This document shows, piece after piece, positions 1-6,863 of a stretch of DNA of 9,997 nt (position 1 is its first letter; the number at the start of each line of letters is the position of its first letter). Both the position numbers and the translations under genes were made by a program. The notes under the pieces are model-generated. The model saw only the letters and a program-made list of their open reading frames with translations, was not told the origin of the DNA and made no database searches. Source of the stretch: Phycisphaerae bacterium (GTDB taxonomy: Bacteria > Planctomycetota > Phycisphaerae > UBA1845 > Fen-1342); assembly GCA_020058145.1 (NCBI GenBank), contig JAGVEP010000224.1, forward strand, positions 1 through 9,997. The letters are read 5' to 3'.

Positions 1-175
1 CCACACTAATGTAGCGGCCGGGCTCTGTACCGGCCGTAGAGCACCGGCTATTAGCCGGTGCCACACTAATGTAGCGGCCGGGCTCTGTACCGGCCGTAGG
101 GCACCGGCTATTAGCCGGTGCCACACTAATGTAGCGGCCGACCCCCGTGTCGGCCGTAGGAGACCCCACGTCTCG
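1..175. repeat. Tandem 60-bp double-hairpin repeat inside hypF frame
   Basis: Two 60-bp units (1-60, 61-120) differ at one base (A40 versus G100). A third, diverged copy starts at 121 and shares its first 20 bases with them. Each copy holds two hairpins. Hairpin 1 is 15-21/30-36 in unit 1 (CGGCCGG with CCGGCCG) and 135-142/149-156 in copy 3 (CGGCCGAC with GTCGGCCG). Hairpin 2 is 42-49/53-60 (CACCGGCT-att-AGCCGGTG) in unit 1 and 160-164/170-174 (GAGAC-cccac-GTCTC) in copy 3. Sequence changes while pairing is kept. A fourth relative lies at 6798-6844. The unit is a multiple of three and is read through without a stop in the hypF frame, adding 20 residues per copy. The array runs to the window edge, so copy number is unknown. 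Confidence 0.9.
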
Positions 176-1435
176 ACAGCAGCCGGCCAAACCCGCCAGC
201 CGTATCGGCCGCGGTGCATAGCCGCGCGCCCGGCGAATCGGCACGACTTCATCGCGGAAAGCGAAGACGACGGAGTCGTCAATCGGCCGGAAAATCTCGC
301 GATTGTGCACCAGCAGCGCGTCCGCGACATCGGCCAAGTATTCAAGCGCGTCGTCGTCGCGGTACGTCAGCGGCTGACCCGCCAGGTTCGCCGAAGTCAT
401 CACCAACGGCCCCAAGCCCTCGGCGAGGAGCAAGTGCTGCACCGGCGCATACGGCAACATGAGCCCGAAGTCGCGACAGCCCGGCGCGATCGACGCCGCC
501 AACCCGTGGCCGCCGGCCTTCGGAGCCAACACAATCGGTGCTGCGACCGACTGCAGTGCGTCCTCATCCGCCGGCGTCAGGCGGCACAAGCGCCGCGCGA
601 CATCGAGGTTGGGCACCATGACCGCGAGCGGCTTGCCGTCGCGCAGTTTGCGCTCACGCAAGCGCTGCACCACGTCCTCGCGCTCGGCGCGGCACGCGAG
701 GTGGTAGCCGCCGATTCCTTTGATCGCCACGATGGCGCCGTCGTGCAGAAGCCGGGCCGCCACGCGAATCGGATCAGCCGGGGGTGCCACGGACGCGTCG
801 GTTTGTAGCGCCGGACCTCCGAGTCCGACGCCGGGCGCTTTCGGAGTCCGTACGAGCCGCAACTCCGGCCCGCACACCGGGCACGCATTCGGCTGCGCGT
901 GGAAGCGGCGACTGGCGGCGTCGGCGTACTCGGCCGCGCACGGCGGGCACATCGGGAACACGCTCATCGTGGTGTGCGGGCGGTCGTACGGCACGTCGCG
1001 GATGATGGAGTACCGCGGCCCACAGTTCGTGCAGTTAATGAAGGGGTAGCGATAGCGTCGATCCGCGGGATCAAACAGCTCGCGGAGACAGTCGGCACAC
1101 GTCGCCGCGTCGGGCGTGACCTCCGGCCGCTCGTCCGGGTTGGTTTCGGACGCGCGGATGCGAAAGACGACCTCCCCGAGCGGCGGCAGGTCGCGCTGGG
1201 CGAGATCCGTAATCCTCGCCAGCGGCGGCAAATGGGCCACGAAATCGTGCGCAAACGCGTCAATCGCCGCCACCGGCCCCTCGACTTCGATAAACGCCCC
1301 GTTGCTGCCGTTGCCCACGAATCCTGCCAGCCGGTGCCCCGCTGCCAACCGGTATACGTATGGGCGAAACCCGACGCCCTGCACTTGGCCACGCAGGTCG
1401 AAACGGCGACGAGTTGTCGAACAGCGCACCGACAA
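1..1435 (-). CDS. hypF: Carbamoyltransferase HypF, N-terminal half (partial, runs off window)
   Basis: HypF makes the cyanide ligand precursor for [NiFe] hydrogenases: it carbamoylates the C-terminal Cys of HypE using carbamoyl phosphate and ATP. The first 478 codons are seen. An acylphosphatase domain has GQVQGVGFRPY (residues ~15-25). Two zinc fingers follow: C113/C116/C135/C138 (with CTNCGPRYSIIRDVPYDRP) and C163/C166/C185/C188 (NACPVCGP). A YrdC-like domain has KGIGGYHLACRAE, RKLRDGKPLAVMV, TSANLAGQPL and RRARGYAPRPI (~400-411). Start: TTG at 1435, just after an in-frame TAA, with GGAG at 1445-1442 and 6-nt spacing. GTG 1429 is the alternative. No frameshift was found down to residue ~413. 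After that the normal link to the Kae1-like domain is replaced by sequence encoded by the 60-bp repeats, still open at base 1. Whether the catalytic C-terminal half follows cannot be seen, so the gene may be intact with an insert, or broken. No other hydrogenase gene is visible. Confidence 0.93.
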   Translation of the reverse strand, partial: MSVRCSTTRRRFDLRGQVQGVGFRPYVYRLAAGHRLAGFVGNGSNGAFIEVEGPVAAIDAFAHDFVAHLPPLARITDLAQRDLPPLGEVVFRIRASETNPDERPEVTPDAATCADCLRELFDPADRRYRYPFINCTNCGPRYSIIRDVPYDRPHTTMSVFPMCPPCAAEYADAASRRFHAQPNACPVCGPELRLVRTPKAPGVGLGGPALQTDASVAPPADPIRVAARLLHDGAIVAIKGIGGYHLACRAEREDVVQRLRERKLRDGKPLAVMVPNLDVARRLCRLTPADEDALQSVAAPIVLAPKAGGHGLAASIAPGCRDFGLMLPYAPVQHLLLAEGLGPLVMTSANLAGQPLTYRDDDALEYLADVADALLVHNREIFRPIDDSVVFAFRDEVVPIRRARGYAPRPIRLAGLAGCCRDVGSPTADTGVGRYISVAPANSRCPTAGTEPGRYISVAPANSRCSTAGTEPGRYISV

Positions 1436-1463
1436 GGGTTACTCCGCGGTCCGCGGCATTTTA
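1436..1463 (-). promoter_or_regulatory. hypF leader: -10-like box and ribosome site
   Basis: On the minus strand TAAAAT (1463-1458) matches five of six bases of the sigma70 -10 box. It would start transcription near 1451, giving a very short leader with GGAG (1445-1442) before the TTG start. No convincing -35 box is seen 16-18 bases upstream, so this is a weak call. Confidence 0.35.
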
Positions 1464-1522
1464 GCCGGGCACCGCGGGAGTTGTACGGAACCTACCGAAC
1501 CACTCCGCGGACGCCGGTCCTT

Positions 1523-1599
1523 TTGGCGTTTCACCACCCCCCACGTTAGACTACGCCCGCACGCCGCGCGTGGCCGACGGCGTCACCGATTACATGGAG
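1523..1599 (+). promoter_or_regulatory. Candidate sucC promoter and ribosome binding site
   Basis: TTGGCG (1523-1528) and TAGACT (1547-1552) are 18 bases apart, each matching four of six sigma70 consensus positions. Transcription would begin near 1559. GGAG (1596-1599) lies 7 nt before the ATG at 1607 and supports that start. The 171-bp divergent gap between hypF and sucC must hold both promoters. Confidence 0.4.
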
Positions 1600-1606
1600 T
1601 CAACGC

Positions 1607-2767
1607 ATGAAGGTCCATGAATATCAGGCGCGAGAATTACTTCGGTCGGCGGGCATTCCGGTCCCGCCGAGCGAGGTCATCGATAACCCCAACCAAGCGC
1701 CCCAGGCCTATCTGCGGCTCGGCAGCGAGACGGTCGTCGTCAAGGCGCAGGTACACGCCGGCGGACGCGGCAAGGCGGGCTATGTCCAGCTCGTGACCTC
1801 CGCTGACGAGGCCAAGTCGCACGCCGCACGCATGTTCGCGAGCCCGATGGTCTCCAAGCAGACCGGCCCGCAGGGCGTGCAGGTTCACAAGATCCTCATG
1901 GCCCCCGCCGTGGATATCGCCCGCGAGTTCTACGTGAGCGTGGTCGTTGACCGCGCTCGCCGCGTGCCGGTGCTGATGGCCAGCAGCGAGGGCGGCGTCG
2001 AGATCGAGGAAGTCGCCGCCCGCAACCCGGACGCGATCAAGAAAGCCTGGTTCCACCCGCACCTCGGCCTTTCGACCTTCCAGGCCCGCGCCCTGGCCGC
2101 CGCGATTGGTCTTTCCCGCGCCAAGGCCAAGGCCGCCGCGGACATCATGTACAAGCTCGCCCGGCTGTTTCAGGAAAAAGACTGTTCGCTGGCCGAAATC
2201 AACCCGCTGGTCGAGACCGCGGCCGGCGAGATTCTCGCCATCGACGCGAAGTTCAATTTCGACGACAACGCCCTGTGCCGGCACCCCGACATCGCCGCCC
2301 TCTTCGACCCGAGCGAAGAAAACCCCGCCGAACTGCAGGCCAAGGAGCACAATCTCAGCTACATCGCGCTGGACGGCAACATCGGCTGCCTGGTCAACGG
2401 CGCCGGCCTGGCCATGTCCACGATGGACATCATCAAGCTGCACGGCGGTTCGCCCGCCAACTTCCTCGACGTCGGCGGCAGCGTCACGCCCGAGGGCGCC
2501 GTCGAGGCGTTCCGCATTATCCTCGCCGACCCCAAGGTCAAAGCGGTCCTGGTCAACATCTTCGGCGGCATCGCCAAGTGCGATGTGATCGCCGACGCGC
2601 TCATCAAGGCCGCCAAGGAAGTTGGCTTCAACGTCCCGGTCGTCGTGCGGCTCGAAGGGACCAACGTCGATGTGGCCCGCAAGATGCTGGCTGAAGCCAA
2701 AGTACCCCAACTCCGTTCCGCGACCGACCTGACGGACGCGGCGAAGAAAGTGGTGGCGGCGTTATAA
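1607..2767 (+). CDS. sucC: Succinyl-CoA synthetase (ADP-forming) beta subunit
   Basis: Beta subunit of succinate-CoA ligase, which couples succinyl-CoA to succinate with ATP or GTP formation in the TCA cycle; it acts as a complex with SucD in the cytoplasm. It has 386 residues, close to the usual ~388, and starts with the family hallmark MKVHEYQARELL. The N-terminal ATP-grasp region has K46 and HAGGRGKAGY (50-59); family members often have Gly where Tyr59 stands. The C-terminal ligase domain shows LVNGAGLAMSTMDIIK, GGSPANFLDVGG and VNIFGGIAKCDVIA, the last being part of the phosphohistidine and CoA ligase region. The start is fixed by GGAG at 1596-1599. sucD normally follows directly, but here a restriction-modification system begins 25 bp after the stop and no sucD occurs anywhere in the window, so the alpha subunit must be encoded elsewhere. 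Confidence 0.97.
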   Translation: MKVHEYQARELLRSAGIPVPPSEVIDNPNQAPQAYLRLGSETVVVKAQVHAGGRGKAGYVQLVTSADEAKSHAARMFASPMVSKQTGPQGVQVHKILMAPAVDIAREFYVSVVVDRARRVPVLMASSEGGVEIEEVAARNPDAIKKAWFHPHLGLSTFQARALAAAIGLSRAKAKAAADIMYKLARLFQEKDCSLAEINPLVETAAGEILAIDAKFNFDDNALCRHPDIAALFDPSEENPAELQAKEHNLSYIALDGNIGCLVNGAGLAMSTMDIIKLHGGSPANFLDVGGSVTPEGAVEAFRIILADPKVKAVLVNIFGGIAKCDVIADALIKAAKEVGFNVPVVVRLEGTNVDVARKMLAEAKVPQLRSATDLTDAAKKVVAAL

Positions 2768-2792
2768 TGCGGGTGAAGCCCGGAGGAGACGC

Positions 2793-3788
2793 TTGCGGCC
2801 TCGGTCTGCGACTGCCATGCTGAACTCTGACCTCGATGAGCACGCCGCTTTCGTCGCCGAGCTTGCGGGGACCGGGAGTCTCGACGACCTCATTCCGTCC
2901 CTGGCCCGTGACGTCGCGAAGATCCGTCGCATCGAAGAACTTGTCCAGACGATCCACACGAAGCACGAACTCGCTTGTGCAGACGCGAGGGAGCTCGACG
3001 GATTGGAGACGAGCAGCGTGCAACTCGTGGTAACGTCCCCGCCATACTGGACGCTGAAGCGCTACCGCGAGCATGACGCCCAACTTGGCCACTTGGCCGA
3101 TTATGAGTCGTTCGTGGATGAGCTTGACCGCGTTTGGCAACACTGTTTCCGCGCTTTGGTCCCCGGCGGTCGCCTCGTGTGCGTCGTGGGCGACGTCTGC
3201 CTCTCGCGTCGACAGAACAACGGCAGGCACATGGTCGTCCCCCTGCACGCGGCCATCCAGGAGCATTGTCGCCGGATTGGCTTCGACAATCTCGCCACCA
3301 TATTCTGGCACAAGATCGCCAACGCAAACTACGAAGTCCCAGGGAATAGTGCCGGCTTTCTCGGCAAACCTTACGAGCCGAACGCGGTGATTAAGAACGA
3401 TGTCGAGTTCATTCTGATGCAGCGTAAACCAGGCGGATACCGGAGTCCCGATCGTATCGAACGGGTCCTCAGTGTCATCTCGGCAGAGAACCACCAGCTC
3501 TGGTTTCGGCAGATTTGGCACGACATCACCGGCGCGTCGACAAAACGCCACCCCGCACCTTACCCGCTGGAACTGGCTGAACGCCTCGTGCGTATGTTCA
3601 GTTTTGTCGGGGACACCGTCCTTGACCCCTTCATGGGAACGGGCACAACGAATCTGGCAGCGGCTCGTTGGGGTCGCAATAGCATCGGTGTCGAAGTGGA
3701 CCCGGAGTACTTCCGCATGGCGCGATCCAGGTTGAATGTGCACAGTGCGCACCTGTATTTCTCCTCCGAGATCGTGGCAAAGGCATGA
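2793..3788 (+). CDS. Beta-class DNA methyltransferase of a type II R-M system
   Basis: S-adenosylmethionine-dependent DNA amino-methyltransferase (N4-cytosine or N6-adenine) that should protect the host site from the endonuclease encoded next. The catalytic motif IV is TSPPYW (81-86). Motif I is DPFMGTGTT (278-286), followed by GRNSIGVEVDPEYFRMARSRL. Motif IV before motif I is the beta-class order, and SPPYW is most common in N4-cytosine enzymes. The variable middle (about 140-260) is the likely target recognition region. Length is 331 residues from the TTG start, where GGAGGAG (2782-2788) sits only 4 nt upstream; ATG 2817 (residue 9) is the alternative. The stop overlaps the endonuclease start as ATGA. 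Which base it methylates cannot be read from the sequence. Confidence 0.92.
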   Translation: MRPRSATAMLNSDLDEHAAFVAELAGTGSLDDLIPSLARDVAKIRRIEELVQTIHTKHELACADARELDGLETSSVQLVVTSPPYWTLKRYREHDAQLGHLADYESFVDELDRVWQHCFRALVPGGRLVCVVGDVCLSRRQNNGRHMVVPLHAAIQEHCRRIGFDNLATIFWHKIANANYEVPGNSAGFLGKPYEPNAVIKNDVEFILMQRKPGGYRSPDRIERVLSVISAENHQLWFRQIWHDITGASTKRHPAPYPLELAERLVRMFSFVGDTVLDPFMGTGTTNLAAARWGRNSIGVEVDPEYFRMARSRLNVHSAHLYFSSEIVAKA

Positions 3789-4516
3789 CGAGCGACCTCT
3801 CCGTTCGGGTCAAAGATGCCGTCAGGTCCTTCTGGGCCGCCCGGGACCGCCAAGCCGAACGGCAAGGGCGCGACACTGGCGTTCGCGACGCCGGGGCGCG
3901 TGCCGCGGTGACCGGTGGCGCCCAAATGGAGGGCTTTGTAGAACTGGTCAGAGGCCTGTTGTTCGAAACCGGGCTGCCCGCCGCCTCCGTGTATACTCGT
4001 CGGAGTGTCGAACTACCCGGCTGGTTCCGCGCGGAAAAGTCGTGGGATTTGATTGTTGTGACGAGCCACCGGCTCGTCGCGTCGATCGAGTTCAAATCGC
4101 AGATCGGGCCGTCCTTCGGAAACAACTTCAACAACCGAACTGAGGAAGCGCTCGGTAGCGCGACCGATCTGTGGGCCGCCTATCGAGAGGGGGCGTTCGC
4201 TCCGTCGGCGCGGCCGTGGCTCGGGTACTTGATGCTGCTCGAAGAGGCCCCGAGTTCCGTACGCCCGGTGAAGGTCGTCGAGCCCCATTTCAACGTGTTC
4301 CCTGAGTTTCGCGGAGCGTCCTACGCGCTTCGTTACGAGCTTCTTCTCACTAAACTGCTGCGGGATCGACTTTATGACGGGACCTGCCTCGTGATGTCGA
4401 ACAAGGAAACCGGTCCGACGGGCGAGTACAAGGAGCCCAATCCCGAACTCTCCTTTACTCGTTTCACAGAGTCACTCTTGGCGCGCATCGTTGCCGCCCT
4501 GAGGACTGCGGATTAG
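3785..4516 (+). CDS. XhoI/PaeR7I-family type II restriction endonuclease
   Basis: Restriction enzyme that cuts unmethylated DNA; characterised relatives XhoI and PaeR7I recognise CTCGAG. Length is 243 residues, against about 246 in the family. The family hallmarks are all present: an N-terminal AAVTGGAQMEGFV stretch (40-52), LPGWFRAEKSWDLIVV (77-92), IEFKSQIGPSFGNNFNNRTE (101-120) and ATDLWAAYREGAF. A PD-(D/E)xK nuclease core is likely formed by D88 and E102-x-K104. The C-terminal FPEFRGASYALRYELL also fits. The start is supported by family-like sequence from residue ~9 and by the 4-bp overlap with the methyltransferase, which implies translational coupling so that protection is made first. 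CTCGAG as target is inferred from homology only. Confidence 0.93.
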   Translation: MTSDLSVRVKDAVRSFWAARDRQAERQGRDTGVRDAGARAAVTGGAQMEGFVELVRGLLFETGLPAASVYTRRSVELPGWFRAEKSWDLIVVTSHRLVASIEFKSQIGPSFGNNFNNRTEEALGSATDLWAAYREGAFAPSARPWLGYLMLLEEAPSSVRPVKVVEPHFNVFPEFRGASYALRYELLLTKLLRDRLYDGTCLVMSNKETGPTGEYKEPNPELSFTRFTESLLARIVAALRTAD

Positions 4517-4534
4517 TCCGTAATCGGGCTATCG

Positions 4535-4765
4535 ATGGAACCTACGCCGGAACTGATCAATGCCCTGTATCGCGAGGAAGTCCTTGCGGCGCGAAAGCAA
4601 TCGCCCGAGCAGAAGCTGCGGCTCGGCGGGGACCTGTTCGACGAAATGTGTGAGCGGATGCGCGCCGGCATTCGGTTCCAGATCCCGGACGCCGACGAGA
4701 ATCGCGTTGAGCAGATACTCCACGAGCGGCTCGAACTCGCCCGCCGGCTGGAGCAGGTCTCATGA
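4535..4765 (+). CDS. Small conserved protein paired with nucleotidyltransferase (candidate antitoxin)
   Basis: A 76-residue, charged, predicted all-helical protein with no known catalytic motif. The core reads LGGDLFDEMCERMRAGIRFQ, then PDADENRVEQILHERLELARRLE. From memory, small proteins of this pattern often precede AbiEii-like nucleotidyltransferase genes; this was not checked by search. It starts 18 bp after the endonuclease stop and has no clear Shine-Dalgarno sequence. It ends in a 4-bp ATGA overlap with the next gene, so the two are a translationally coupled pair. The position before the nucleotidyltransferase fits an antitoxin or regulatory partner. It has no visible DNA-binding helix-turn-helix. 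Function is unproven; real-gene status is well supported by the overlap and by the partner. Confidence 0.75.
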   Translation: MEPTPELINALYREEVLAARKQSPEQKLRLGGDLFDEMCERMRAGIRFQIPDADENRVEQILHERLELARRLEQVS

Positions 4766-5322
4766 CCAGCAACGAAGCCGTCCTGCAGATGGTCGCAGCC
4801 CTGGAAGTGGCCGGCGTCCCCTACATGCTCGTGGGTTCGTATTCTTCCAACTTCTATGGGGTCGCGCGGGCCACTTACGACGCGGACTTCGTCATCCAGA
4901 TCGGGCCGGACGCTCTGCGACAGTTAACCACGCAACTTGGAACGGAATTGCGGCTCGATCCGCAGATGTCGTTCGAGACGGTAACGACCACCAGTCGCTT
5001 CGTGGTCAGTGCGGTTCACTCACAGTTCAAGATCGAGCTATTTCTGCTGAGTGCTGACCCCCACGATCAAGCGCGGTTTTCGCGTCGTCGCCGGATGCCG
5101 TTTCTTGGTCGCGAGATTTGCGTGCCTTCGGCCGAGGATGTAATCATCACGAAGCTCTACTGGTCCAAGCTCGGCCAGCGCGCGAAAGACACCGACGACG
5201 TACGTAACGTCGTCGCCGTCCAGGGTGACGCGCTCGACTGGAACTACATCCACGGCTGGTGCGATCAACACGGCACCCGCGCGTTGCTGGACGATATCCG
5301 CCGATCGATTCCTCCGCCTTGA
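4762..5322 (+). CDS. AbiEii-like nucleotidyltransferase-fold protein (candidate toxin)
   Basis: A 186-residue protein of the minimal nucleotidyltransferase superfamily. VGSYSSNFYGVARATYDADF has the glycine-serine pair (G25, S26) and the two metal-binding acids D40 and D42. A later IELF strand may give a third acid, Glu instead of the usual Asp. The C-terminal VPSAEDVIITKLYW and RAKDTDDVRNV follow the pattern of AbiEii/AbiGii and DUF6036-type proteins. Characterised AbiEii toxins transfer nucleotides to tRNA and act in abortive phage defence, but this protein is much shorter than AbiEii, so its substrate is unknown. GGAGCAGG upstream (4750-4757) supports the ATG at 4762. It overlaps the small upstream gene by 4 bp and sits directly behind a restriction-modification system. 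Confidence 0.85.
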   Translation: MTSNEAVLQMVAALEVAGVPYMLVGSYSSNFYGVARATYDADFVIQIGPDALRQLTTQLGTELRLDPQMSFETVTTTSRFVVSAVHSQFKIELFLLSADPHDQARFSRRRRMPFLGREICVPSAEDVIITKLYWSKLGQRAKDTDDVRNVVAVQGDALDWNYIHGWCDQHGTRALLDDIRRSIPPP

Positions 5323-5327
5323 GGACC

Positions 5328-6827
5328 ATGATGAACGGTGAGTTCCTCTGCCTGATCGAACGCTTCGCCGGCCGCCGCGTCCTGCTCGTCGGCGACTTCA
5401 TGCTCGACCGCTATGTCTTCGGCGACGCCGAACGCATCAGCCCCGAAGCCCCTGTACCCGTGCTCCGCGTCATCGAACGACTCGACCGTGTCGGCGGCGC
5501 CGGGTCCGTAGCGCTCAACGTCGTCGCGCTTGGCGCGCGCGTCGTTTGCTGCGGGCTGCTCGGCGAGGACAGCTACGGCACCCGCGTGCTCAAGGCCCTC
5601 GCCGACGCCGGTTGCGACACCGCCGGCTTGATTCGCGTTAGCGACCGACCCACCATCACCAAAACGCGACTCATCGGCCTCGCGGAGCATCGCCACCGTC
5701 AGCAAATTCTCCGCGTGGACGACGAGATCATCCGCCCGCCGACACCGGCCGACGAGCAGCGACTCCTGCAAGCGTTGCTGACCGTCCTGGCAACCGTCGA
5801 TGTGATCTGCCTGGAGGACTATGCCAAGGGCGTGCTCTCACCCGGCACGTGTGCGGCGATCGTCGCCGCCGCTCGGCAGCAGCACAAACCCGTCTTCGTC
5901 GATCCGGCGCGGACTTCGGATTGGGACCGCTACGCCGGCTCGACGCTGCTGACGCCGAACCGCGCGGAGTTTGAGATTGCTGTCGGACGGCCGCTCGGCC
6001 CCGCCGAGTTGGCGGCGGCCGGCGCCGAGCTGATGCAGCGGCTCGACCTGGCCGCACTGCTCGTGACGCTGGGACGCGACGGCGCCCGGCTGCTACGCCG
6101 GGACCAGCCTGGCCGGCATTTCCCGACCACGCCACGCGCGGTCTACGACAACACCGGCGCCGGCGACGCCGTGCTCGCGATGGTGGCGGTCGCTGTCGCG
6201 GCGGGTGCGACGTATGAGCAAGCCGCCGGGCTGGCGAATATCGCGGGCGGGCTCGAGGTCAGCAAGTTCGGCTGCGTGCCCATCACCGCCGACGAAGTAC
6301 GCCAGGAATTGCAGCACGGCGCACGCCGCGGCCGCGGCAAGCTCAGATCCGCGGCCGAACTGAAGGGCGAACTCGACGCCCGGCGGCAGCGTGGCGAAAC
6401 CGTGATCTTCACCAATGGCTGTTTCGACATTCTGCACCCCGGCCATGTCGAGCTGCTCGAACAAGCTAAGGCGCTCGGCAGTCTGCTGGTCGTCGGGCTC
6501 AACAGCGACGTCTCAGTGCGCGCACTCGGCAAGGGCGACGAGCGCCCGATCCGCCGCCAAGCCGACCGGGGCCGGTTACTGACGGCGCTGGAAGCCGTCG
6601 ATTACGTGGTCCCGTTTGACGAACCCGATCCCGCACGCCTGATCGAGCAATTGGCTCCGGATGTGCTCGTCAAAGGCTCCGACTGGGCCGGGAAGACCGT
6701 TGTCGGACAGGAGTTCGTCGAGTCTCGCGGCGGGCGCGTGGTGCTCGTAGACCTCGTTGAGGGTTACAGTACGACGCACGAGTTGGAGCGTATTCGCTGT
6801 AGCGGCCGACCTCCGCGTCGGCCGTAG
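5328..6827 (+). CDS. hldE: Bifunctional heptose-7-phosphate kinase / heptose-1-phosphate adenylyltransferase
   Basis: Makes ADP-heptose for lipopolysaccharide inner core: phosphorylates D-glycero-beta-D-manno-heptose 7-phosphate at C1, and later adenylylates the 1-phosphate. The N-terminal ribokinase-like domain (1-~310) has GDFMLDRY (22-29), RISPEAPVPV (36-45) and DNTGAGD with catalytic D280. The C-terminal nucleotidyltransferase domain (~335-490) has TNGCFDILHPGH (HxGH, 370-373), LNSDVSV and VKGSDW. Length is 499 residues against 477 in E. coli. Oddity: RVGGAGSVALN has S60 where relatives usually have Asn (GGAANVA). The chosen start lies after the upstream stop (5320-5322), with GAGG at 5321-5324; ATG 5331 has better spacing (6 nt) and may be the true start. 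An in-frame upstream start at 5259 would overlap the previous gene and lacks family similarity. The last codons, CSGRPPRRP and TAG, come from the hairpin element at 6798. Confidence 0.96.
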   Translation: MMNGEFLCLIERFAGRRVLLVGDFMLDRYVFGDAERISPEAPVPVLRVIERLDRVGGAGSVALNVVALGARVVCCGLLGEDSYGTRVLKALADAGCDTAGLIRVSDRPTITKTRLIGLAEHRHRQQILRVDDEIIRPPTPADEQRLLQALLTVLATVDVICLEDYAKGVLSPGTCAAIVAAARQQHKPVFVDPARTSDWDRYAGSTLLTPNRAEFEIAVGRPLGPAELAAAGAELMQRLDLAALLVTLGRDGARLLRRDQPGRHFPTTPRAVYDNTGAGDAVLAMVAVAVAAGATYEQAAGLANIAGGLEVSKFGCVPITADEVRQELQHGARRGRGKLRSAAELKGELDARRQRGETVIFTNGCFDILHPGHVELLEQAKALGSLLVVGLNSDVSVRALGKGDERPIRRQADRGRLLTALEAVDYVVPFDEPDPARLIEQLAPDVLVKGSDWAGKTVVGQEFVESRGGRVVLVDLVEGYSTTHELERIRCSGRPPRRP

Positions 6828-6844
6828 GGTGGGCACTGCCCACC
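6798..6844. repeat. Double-hairpin element at the hldE 3' end
   Basis: Hairpin 1 is CGGCCGAC (6803-6810), loop ctccgc, GTCGGCCG (6817-6824). Hairpin 2 is GGTGGGC (6828-6834), loop act, GCCCACC (6838-6844). The first part matches copy 3 of the array at 131-160 almost base for base (TGTAGCGGCCGAC then GTCGGCCGTAGG). The second hairpin differs in sequence from all copies at the window start yet still pairs perfectly. The hldE TAG stop (6825-6827) lies exactly between the hairpins. The element fills the gap to the gmhA ribosome site, so it may also affect mRNA stability or gmhA expression. Confidence 0.88.
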
Positions 6845-6863
6845 AATCGACTGCGAGGCACCC

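Noticed and set aside
1..175. CRISPR array
   Set aside because: The units are contiguous 60-bp tandem copies without unique spacers, and no cas genes are present.
1637..2710. A 357-codon minus-strand frame opposite sucC
   Set aside because: It is an antisense shadow of a clearly recognisable gene in high-GC DNA and shows only Gly/Val/Asp/Arg-rich low-complexity sequence.
5259..5330. Earlier in-frame start for hldE at 5259
   Set aside because: It would overlap the upstream gene by 64 bases and adds residues unlike HldE; GAGG at 5321-5324 supports the ATG at 5328 or 5331.
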